Shown: positions 58,092 to 64,000 of the stretch, in pieces
Layout: each line of letters starts with the position of its first letter
Position numbering within the stretch: the first letter of the stretch is position 1
Source: Rhodospirillales bacterium
GTDB taxonomy: Bacteria > Pseudomonadota > Alphaproteobacteria > SP197
Direction of reading: 5' to 3'
Assembly (NCBI GenBank): GCA_014323865.1
Contig: JACONG010000013.1
Coordinates: forward strand, 1-64,000
DNA length: 64,000 nucleotides
The notes under the pieces: model-generated
What the model was told of the DNA's origin: nothing
Database searches by the model: none
What the model saw: the letters and a program-made list of their open reading frames with translations, nothing else
Translations under genes and position numbers: made by a program

Positions 58092-58904
58092 ATGAGCGAC
58101 ACTCCGGTGATCAACCCTGATGCCACCCGTCCCATGCCACGTATCAACACCGTGGCGATGGCATCGCTCTATCGCTGGGAGGTGCGGCGTTACCTCAAGG
58201 GCTGGCAGCATTCGGTCGTCGGACCGGTGGGCACGACGCTGCTGTTTCTGGCGATCTTCGGGCTTGCACTCGGCGGACTGCGCGCCGACGTCCGCGGCAT
58301 CCCCTTCACGCACTACGTCGTCTCCGGTCTCGTCACGATGGTCACCGTCCAGACGTCCTACGAGATGACGGCCTGGGCGACGATCGACTCCAAGATCCGG
58401 GGAACGCTCGCAGCGCTGCTCGGGGCTCCGTTGCGTCCCATCGAGCTGACCGCTGTCTTGCTCGCCGCCGGCACAACAGCCGGCCTTGCGACAGGCACAC
58501 TGGCCTTGATCGGGCTCTCGCTCTTCATTCCGATCGTGCCGGCGTCAGTCGTTCTGATGATCGTCTACGGCGTGCCAGGCAGTGTTCTGGGGGCTGCGAC
58601 CGGCCTCGCGACCGGTTTCTGGGCCACCAGATTCGACCACGTCGGCAATATGGCGGGACTGGTTGTCGGACCCCTGATCTTTCTCTCCGGCGTCTTCTTT
58701 CCAATCACGGCCTACGGCTGGGGATTCGACACCCTGGCACGCCTGAGCCCGGCGTTCTGGATCATCGACGGTGTGCGCAACGGCCATGTCGGCGTCGCAG
58801 AGGGAACGGTTCTCTCAACGCTCCTGCCTCTGATGATCGTGACGGGACTGATGGCCTTGCTCTGCCAACGCATCGTCGCTACCGGCTACAAGGTCAAACA
58901 GTGA
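58092..58904 (+). CDS. ABC-2-type transporter permease
   Basis: A 270-residue membrane protein with six TM segments typical of ABC-2 permeases. Landmarks are YRWEVRRYLKGWQHSVVGPV, LLFLAIFGLALGGLRADVRG, MVTVQTSYEMTAWATIDSKI and the C-terminal GPLIFLSGVFFPITAYGWGF, LSPAFWIIDGVRNG, all as in NodJ/DrrB-like exporters. Its ATPase partner is not adjacent; the ABC-F gene upstream is not such a partner. The next gene starts 43 bp later in the same direction. Confidence 0.88.
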   Translation: MSDTPVINPDATRPMPRINTVAMASLYRWEVRRYLKGWQHSVVGPVGTTLLFLAIFGLALGGLRADVRGIPFTHYVVSGLVTMVTVQTSYEMTAWATIDSKIRGTLAALLGAPLRPIELTAVLLAAGTTAGLATGTLALIGLSLFIPIVPASVVLMIVYGVPGSVLGAATGLATGFWATRFDHVGNMAGLVVGPLIFLSGVFFPITAYGWGFDTLARLSPAFWIIDGVRNGHVGVAEGTVLSTLLPLMIVTGLMALLCQRIVATGYKVKQ

Positions 58905-58947
58905 CGTGATCGACCACGATGCGCGCGGGTTCGGAGGGGACAACGTC

Positions 58948-60990
58948 ATGAAACGCATTGTCGAACGGTTCTCCAATGCGGTGCGCGACATCGAGAACAT
59001 CTGGATTCCGCTGTCGGACGGCACACGGCTGGCCACGCGCATCTGGATGCCGGACGATGCCGAAAAGAGCCCGGTACCGGCCATCTTGGAATATATCCCC
59101 TACCGCAAGCGGGAGTCGACACGGTGCCGGGACGAGCCGATGCACCGCTACTTTGCGGGTCACGGCTACGCCTGCCTGCGTGTCGACATCCGCGGTGCGG
59201 GCGATAGCGAAGGTGAACTCAACGACGAGTATCTTCAGGTCCACGAACTCGACGATGCGCTTGAGGTCATCGCCTGGATCGCCACGCAGCCATGGTGTGA
59301 CGGCAACGTCGGCATGATGGGCAAGTCCTGGGGCGGGTTTAACGCACTGCAGACGGCAGCGCTGCAGCCCGAGGCACTGAAGACAATCATCGCCGTCTGC
59401 GCCACCGACGACCGCTATGCCGATGACGTGCACTACATGGGCGGCTGTCTGCTGGACGCAAACCAGATGTGGTCGGCGACCATGATGCTGTTCAACAACC
59501 GCCCGCCGGACCCCGAGATCGTCGGCGACCGCTGGCTCGACATGTGGAAGGAGCGCTTGGACCGCGACCAGCCCTGGGCCTTCGAATGGCTGCGTCACCC
59601 CAGGCGGGACGCCTACTGGAAGCATGGCTCAGTCTGCGAGGACTACGCCGCGATCAAGGTTCCCGTCTACACGATCGCCGGCTGGGCCGATGCCTACACC
59701 AATGCCATCCCCCGCCTCATGGCAGGTCTCGATGTTCCGCGCCGGGGCATCATCGGCCCTTGGGCCCACGTCTATCCGCAGGACGGCGCACCAGGCCCGG
59801 CGATCGGTTTCCTTCAGGACGCGCTGCGCTGGTGGGACCGCTGGCTTAAGGGCATCGAGAACGGCATCGAGAACGAACCCAACTACCGTGTCTGGATGCA
59901 GGAGAGCGTGAGACCCGCGACCGACTACGGGGAGCGCCCAGGCCGCTGGGTCGCCGAGGACACCTGGCCGTCGGCTCAGATCGAGCCCCGGACGCTCCAC
60001 CTGAACGGCGACCGGTCGCTGGCAGACAAGATGCGCAGGCGTGGTCCCATTGTCTTTTGCTCGCCGGCTTCGACCGGACTCGACGGCGGCGAGTGGTGCG
60101 CCTTCGGCATGGCAGCCGAACTGGCCGGCGATCAGCAGGCCGATGACGGCAAGAGCGTGTGTTTCGACAGCGAACCGTTGTCTGATCGTGTCGAGGTTCT
60201 CGGCCAACCCGTCGCAGTGCTGAAGATCGCCAGCGACAAGCCCGTGGCACAGGTCGCCGTGCGCCTGAACGACATCGCACCCGACGGTGCGTCGACGCGT
60301 GTGACCTATGGTGCGCTGAACCTGACGCACCGCGACAGCCACGAACGGCCCCGCAAGCTCAAACCCGGCAAGACCTACACGGTCCGTGTGGCGCTCAACG
60401 ACATTGCGCACGCCTTCCCCGCCGGTCATCGCATCCGCGTGGCGATCTCGTCGTGCTACTGGCCGATGATCTGGCCCGCGCCGGAAGCCGCCACCCTGAC
60501 GCTGCAGGCGGGTTCATCGCTGTTCGAGTTGCCGGTGCGCGCGCCCCGCGCCTCGGACGATGACCTGCCGGCCTTCGAAGAGCCCGAAACCGCGCCGGAT
60601 GTGCCGATCTCGCAGGTCAGCGACGGCCACTTTCACCGCTGGATCGAACGCAGCCTGATCACGGGCGAGATTTCATCGCATGTCGATGCTGACGGCGGGT
60701 TCTTCGGCAACGAGGGCACGATCCGTATCGATCCGATCGACACCGAGGTCTCGCATCAGCTGCGGCGGCGCTCCACGATCCATGACGGCGACCCGCTCTG
60801 CGCCAGTAGCCACCACGAACAGTCGACAACGCTCAAACGCGGCGACTGGGAGGTCAGAGTCGACATCCGGTCGCACCAGTGGTCGACGGCCGAGCACATC
60901 CATCACGAGGCCGAGGTCGATGCCTTCCACGGCGACAGAAAGATCTCCTCGCGCCGCTGGAGCCGCGGGTTCAGGCGCGACCTGCTCTAG
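58948..60990 (+). CDS. CocE/NonD family hydrolase (X-Pro dipeptidyl-peptidase S15 type)
   Basis: A 680-residue alpha/beta-hydrolase. The core has IWIPLSDGTRLATRIWMPDD, YACLRVDIRGAGDSEGELND and the nucleophile elbow VGMMGKSWGGFNALQTAALQ (GKSWGG, Ser nucleophile). Later segments AGWADAYTNAIPRLMAGLD and GIIGPWAHVYPQ carry the Asp and His of the triad. A C-terminal jelly-roll domain (from about 400) is typical of S15 enzymes that cleave acyl-peptides, cocaine esters or beta-lactam side chains. GGAGGGG upstream supports ATG 58948 rather than 58906. It converges with the aquaporin gene (4-bp overlap of stops). Confidence 0.88.
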   Translation: MKRIVERFSNAVRDIENIWIPLSDGTRLATRIWMPDDAEKSPVPAILEYIPYRKRESTRCRDEPMHRYFAGHGYACLRVDIRGAGDSEGELNDEYLQVHELDDALEVIAWIATQPWCDGNVGMMGKSWGGFNALQTAALQPEALKTIIAVCATDDRYADDVHYMGGCLLDANQMWSATMMLFNNRPPDPEIVGDRWLDMWKERLDRDQPWAFEWLRHPRRDAYWKHGSVCEDYAAIKVPVYTIAGWADAYTNAIPRLMAGLDVPRRGIIGPWAHVYPQDGAPGPAIGFLQDALRWWDRWLKGIENGIENEPNYRVWMQESVRPATDYGERPGRWVAEDTWPSAQIEPRTLHLNGDRSLADKMRRRGPIVFCSPASTGLDGGEWCAFGMAAELAGDQQADDGKSVCFDSEPLSDRVEVLGQPVAVLKIASDKPVAQVAVRLNDIAPDGASTRVTYGALNLTHRDSHERPRKLKPGKTYTVRVALNDIAHAFPAGHRIRVAISSCYWPMIWPAPEAATLTLQAGSSLFELPVRAPRASDDDLPAFEEPETAPDVPISQVSDGHFHRWIERSLITGEISSHVDADGGFFGNEGTIRIDPIDTEVSHQLRRRSTIHDGDPLCASSHHEQSTTLKRGDWEVRVDIRSHQWSTAEHIHHEAEVDAFHGDRKISSRRWSRGFRRDLL

Positions 60991-61655
60991 TCCTTGTCGG
61001 CCGGCGGTAGCAGCCAGCGGAAGAAATAGACCGCCATCACGGCACCCACGATCTGGGACACGATGAAGGCCGGCATGTGTGCGGGCACGATGCCCGAGAA
61101 CGTGTCGGTGAAGCTGCGCGCGATCGTGACGGCGGGGTTCGCGAAGCTGGTCGAGGACGTGTACCAGTAGCCCGCCGTGATCACGAGGCCGACGGCGTAC
61201 GGGATTGCCTCGGGACGCCAGCGCAGGCAACCCAGGATCGCCGCAAGCAGGCTGAAGGTCGCCACCAGCTCACCGACCCACTGGCTCGCACCGGTCCGTT
61301 CTGTCGTCGAGGCGAACAGCAACGGCTGTTTGAACATGATGTGCGCGACAATCGTGCCGACCAGGGCGCCGATGATCTGGACCACGATGTAGATTGCGCA
61401 ATCGCTCGGCGTGATTTCCTTGCGGATCGCAAAGGCGATCGTGACCGCGGGATTGAAATGCGCGCCCGAGACGGGGCCGTAGACCAGGATCAGAACGGCC
61501 AGGATGGCTCCGGTCGCAATGGTGTTGCCCAGCAGTGCCACGCCCGCGTTATACGGCGACTGCGTCTCGGCCATGATGCCCGATCCCACAACGGTCGCGA
61601 GCAGGAAGGCCGTACCAACGAACTCCGCCGCCAGCCTGCGTGTCAAATCGGTCAT
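60987..61655 (-). CDS. MIP/aquaporin family channel (AqpS-like)
   Basis: A 222-residue channel with six TM helices. NPA boxes are GAHFNPAVTIAFAIRKEI and TSFANPAVTIARSFTDTFSG. The N-terminus is LTRRLAAEFVGTAFLLATVV. This sequence type is common in alphaproteobacteria next to arsenic-resistance genes (AqpS-like arsenite channels), but no ars genes occur here, so glycerol, water or metalloid transport are all possible. Start at ATG 61655 is chosen because the residues upstream are not helical. Confidence 0.85.
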   Translation of the reverse strand: MTDLTRRLAAEFVGTAFLLATVVGSGIMAETQSPYNAGVALLGNTIATGAILAVLILVYGPVSGAHFNPAVTIAFAIRKEITPSDCAIYIVVQIIGALVGTIVAHIMFKQPLLFASTTERTGASQWVGELVATFSLLAAILGCLRWRPEAIPYAVGLVITAGYWYTSSTSFANPAVTIARSFTDTFSGIVPAHMPAFIVSQIVGAVMAVYFFRWLLPPADKD

Positions 61656-61809
61656 GCTTTGGTGTCCCCGCAAACAGCGCGCATCATGCAACGAAGACGC
61701 GACCGTTTCGTGACACATCAGCGTCCGCACCTCAACCATCCCCGGAATCCCGCCATGGCCAATCTCGACATCTGCTACCTGCCCGGAACTTGTCTGTCCC
61801 TGGACCTGC

Positions 61810-62496
61810 ATGACCAGACTGCACGGCACGACACGCAACCCCTGGAATCTCGACGTCACCTGCGGTGCCTCATCCGGCGGGGCCGGTGCGACCGTGACGG
61901 AGATCAAGACTCCTTGAGCGCCCGACCTGGCCCACGCCTACGGCACCTGGGGTGGGCTGATCTATGCCGACGAGTTCTCGGACGCCGCCAACAACCATCC
62001 CGATCTGGTCCGCGCCTACACGCCCGTCTTCGATCGCGAAAACGAGAGCGTGACCTCACGCATGTTCCATCACTGCGTTCAGACCATTGGCGAGAGCCGG
62101 GCCGCGTTCGGTCCCGAGATCGCACGGTTCGGCGCCTTCATCTGCTCCGCCATCGGCACGACGGAGATTCCCGCCGAGTGGCCGGATTGGGAGCAGCCCG
62201 TCATAGTCAACGGCAGAGAGGTGGAGATCCACGACACCGTCATGACCGCACTTCTCAACAGCTTCAGCCGTTGCCAGGCCCTCGCCGTGCTGTCGGGCTT
62301 CGCACCGAACGGCGTGCTCAACGGCGTTCAGCTCTTGGGCAATCCTTACGACGGCACGACGGTCTTTCGCGTGGCTGCTGCGCTTGAAAACACTCTGCCG
62401 CTCTTTGGCCGGGCGCACCTCGAACGGAACTCTGACGTTCAGTTCGCCGATGCGACCAGCGTGTCCCCGAAGATGCCCGGGATGCGCCAGTACTGA
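61810..62496 (+). pseudogene. Amidase-signature enzyme remnant
   Basis: One frame from ATG 61810 reads GTTRNPWNLDVTCGASSGGA, the start of the amidase signature (usually GTPGGSSGG), then hits TGA at 61915. The same frame continues after the stop with APDLAHAYGTWGGLIYADEF and, from about 62300, the C-terminal motif FAPNGVLNGVQLLGNPYDGTTVFRVAAALE split over 62293-62385. The catalytic Ser-cisSer-Lys region between is deleted or scrambled. It is therefore a dead gene with a nonsense codon and a large internal loss. Its 3' end overlaps the minus-strand gene at 62439-62864. Confidence 0.75.
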
Positions 62497-62864
62497 CGCC
62501 GAGCGCTGTCGACCGCCCCGTGGGAGGCGACAATCTCGGTGTAGCTGATCCTGTGAACGCATTCACCGTCCTGACCGACACCGAGAAACTCGACCAGCAT
62601 CAGACCGTGGGCCGTGCCCAGGTCCATCGTGTTGCTGATTGCCATGTCGCCGGCGAGATCATCGTCGAGCGGAACGGCAGGGAACAGGTTCACACCGTTC
62701 ATGTCCGCGCCCATCAACGCGCCCATTACCATCTGCTTGAGCTGCTCTTTGACCTGATCGTTCACGGGATCAAAGTCGCCATTGAACAGGATGTACGCAA
62801 AATTGCGCCGGTGATTCCTGTCGAACAGCCGGAACTGGACACCATGGCGAACCTCCGTCAGCAA
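62439..62864 (-). CDS. Hypothetical protein adjoining a peptide-ABC ATPase gene
   Basis: A 141-residue frame starting at TTG 62864, overlapping the ABC ATPase stop by 7 bp. The sequence looks protein-like (FNGDFDPVNDQVKEQLKQMV, AVPLDDDLAGDMAISNTMDL, GTAHGLMLVEFLGVGQDGEC) but I know no family. There is no good Shine-Dalgarno before the TTG. It runs antisense over the end of an amidase pseudogene, so annotation remains uncertain. Confidence 0.45.
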   Translation of the reverse strand: MLTEVRHGVQFRLFDRNHRRNFAYILFNGDFDPVNDQVKEQLKQMVMGALMGADMNGVNLFPAVPLDDDLAGDMAISNTMDLGTAHGLMLVEFLGVGQDGECVHRISYTEIVASHGAVDSARRQYWRIPGIFGDTLVASAN

Positions 62865-64000
62865 TCAGGCGTGCTCTGAGCCTTCAGGAGTTCTCGGTCG
62901 TTATGCTGGCAATAGATGACGTGACCGCTGCCCATTTGCTGGCGCGGCGCGGGCTGCGTGTCGCAGGTGCCGGGAATCATCATCGGGCAGCGCATACGGA
63001 ACGGGCACGGCTCGTCGTGCAGCATCACATTGCTGCGCATACCGGCCTCGGCCTCCTGGGTGCCGATGATTTCTTCGAGCCAGCCCTGCCGCAGTGCCGG
63101 AACCGAGTTGATCAGCAGCTGCGTGTAGGGATGGTGCGGCGGCGCGAAGACCTCCTTGGTCAGACCCGCATCAATGATGCGGCCAGCGTACATCACCGCC
63201 ACACGGTCGGCCAGTGAGGCGACCGTCGAGAGGTCATGGCTGATGAAGACATAGGCGACCTTGTGCTCCTCACGCAGCTGCTTCATCAGATCGAGTACGC
63301 GCGCGGCGACGACCGTGTCGAGCGCCGACAGCACCTCGTCGCACAGGATCACGTCAGGCCGGGCGGCGAAGGCGCGCGCGATCGAGACACGCTGGCGCTG
63401 ACCGCCCGAGAGTTCGGACGGGAACCGGCCGGCGTAGTCGGGATCAAGACCGACCATCTCGAGCAGTTCGGCAACACGGTCATGCTTCTCGGATCCGCGC
63501 ATGCCAAAATAAAGCTCCAGCGGGCGGCCGATGGCATCGTCGATCCGCTTCTCCGGATTGATCGACTGGTCCGGGCTCTGGAAGATGATCTGGATGCGGC
63601 GAAGCTGCTCCTTGGTGCGGGTGCGGGCATGGGTCGGCAGCGTCTCGCCCGAGAGCGTCACCTCGCCGGCGAGCGATGGATGCAGGCCCGCCATCACACG
63701 CGCGAGCGTCGACTTGCCACTTCCGGACTCGCCGACCACCGCCAGCACCTCGCGCGGGTAGACGCCGATGTCAATGTCGTGCAGCACGTACTGCTCGCGC
63801 TCAATCGTCTGGAACATCTTCGGGCGCTCGTAGGTCGCATCGACCTGCTTCACGGTCATGATCGGCATCTCATCGACGGCCGGGTCCCAATCGGACACCG
63901 CCGTCTCACGTGTGGGCTTGGGCTTCACGGCGCCCAGCAGCGTGCGGGTGTACTCTTCCTTCGCGTTGTTCAGGATGTTGCCGGTGTCGTTCTCTTCAAC
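62858..64000 (-). CDS. Tandem ABC ATPase (DppD-DppF-type), C-terminal half; 5' end outside window
   Basis: The visible 380 residues start inside an upstream domain (EEYTRTLLGAVKPKPTRET, the usual C-terminal end of an oligopeptide ATPase). They then contain a full second ABC domain: Walker A VVGESGSGKSTLARVMAG, RRIQIIFQSPDQSINPEKRI, signature ELSGGQRQRVSIARAFAARP and Walker B VILCDEVLSALDTVVAARVL. The OppF-type tail with the Cys-rich CPFRMRCPMMIPGTCDTQP loop, likely a 4Fe-4S site, follows. It would energise peptide or nickel uptake together with permeases beyond the window edge. The frame is open to 64000, so the protein begins further right. Confidence 0.9.
   Translation of the reverse strand, partial: VEENDTGNILNNAKEEYTRTLLGAVKPKPTRETAVSDWDPAVDEMPIMTVKQVDATYERPKMFQTIEREQYVLHDIDIGVYPREVLAVVGESGSGKSTLARVMAGLHPSLAGEVTLSGETLPTHARTRTKEQLRRIQIIFQSPDQSINPEKRIDDAIGRPLELYFGMRGSEKHDRVAELLEMVGLDPDYAGRFPSELSGGQRQRVSIARAFAARPDVILCDEVLSALDTVVAARVLDLMKQLREEHKVAYVFISHDLSTVASLADRVAVMYAGRIIDAGLTKEVFAPPHHPYTQLLINSVPALRQGWLEEIIGTQEAEAGMRSNVMLHDEPCPFRMRCPMMIPGTCDTQPAPRQQMGSGHVIYCQHNDRELLKAQSTPDC

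Noticed and set aside
55755-58904. ABC-F ATPase and ABC-2 permease as one export system
   Set aside because: ABC-F proteins lack transporter function and the gap between the genes holds broken genes. The permease must pair with an ATPase elsewhere.
62520-62879. 119-codon plus-strand frame near the right edge
   Set aside because: Antisense to the minus-strand hypothetical gene, His/Val-rich shadow composition, no homology recalled.

Overview
The window reads as a GC-rich alphaproteobacterial chromosome segment. Supporting signs are a crotonyl-CoA carboxylase/reductase-type gene, groESL behind a CIRCE operator, a type II-C CRISPR-Cas9 locus, and Rieske/flavoprotein amine or aromatic catabolism genes beside many periplasmic transport systems. 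I cannot place it reliably below class. No rRNA, tRNA or complete insertion sequence was seen.

Layout. 0-1.3 kb: the 3' end of a surface-lipoprotein-like gene, two terminators, and remnants of an IS1595-like transposase, an acyl-CoA ligase and a phosphotransferase. 1.3-3.9 kb: msrA, an SDR gene and a uronate-dehydrogenase-like gene. 4.0-14 kb: a defence island. It holds a Panacea-domain antitoxin with a two-TM partner (candidate toxin-antitoxin pair), then a tightly overlapping operon on the opposite strand: a DNA adenine methyltransferase split by an amber codon, a two-TM pentapeptide-repeat protein, two PD-(D/E)xK-like paralogues, an SF2 helicase and a GIY-YIG nuclease. A second lipoprotein paralogue closes this island at 14.4-15.9 kb.

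16-26 kb: metabolic and housekeeping genes (TMADH-family flavoprotein, Rieske oxygenase, aroC, fabI, pdxH, CDF exporter, Usp, SDR). 26-30.4 kb: a LysR gene divergent from an HpaB-type monooxygenase, RidA and DUF1028 genes. 30.7-46 kb: ccr-like, Sel1, ornithine-cyclodeaminase-like, AI-2E exporter, peptide-type binding protein, a CcdA/TlpA/CcmG thiol-redox cluster, an aminotransferase and a polyamine ABC transporter. 46-48.2 kb: groES-groEL. 48.2-53.5 kb: a complete but minimal type II-C CRISPR-Cas9 locus (tracrRNA, one-spacer array with promoter-like repeats, cas2, cas1, cas9). 53.7-64 kb: dehydrogenase, small exported proteins, ABC-F ATPase, ABC-2 permease, CocE/NonD hydrolase, aquaporin, an amidase remnant and the end of a tandem ABC ATPase.

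A structural theme crosses all these regions: short tandem duplications (about 10-18 bp, sometimes larger) sit in intergenic spacers, at ribosome-binding sites and in frame inside genes. Cas9 itself carries three copies of a 30-bp segment after its bridge helix. The strongest candidates for something new are the split-methyltransferase operon with inserted pentapeptide and PD-(D/E)xK-like genes, the Panacea/two-TM pair, and the Cas9 locus with its expanded Cas9, non-canonical cas1 start and promoter-bearing repeats.
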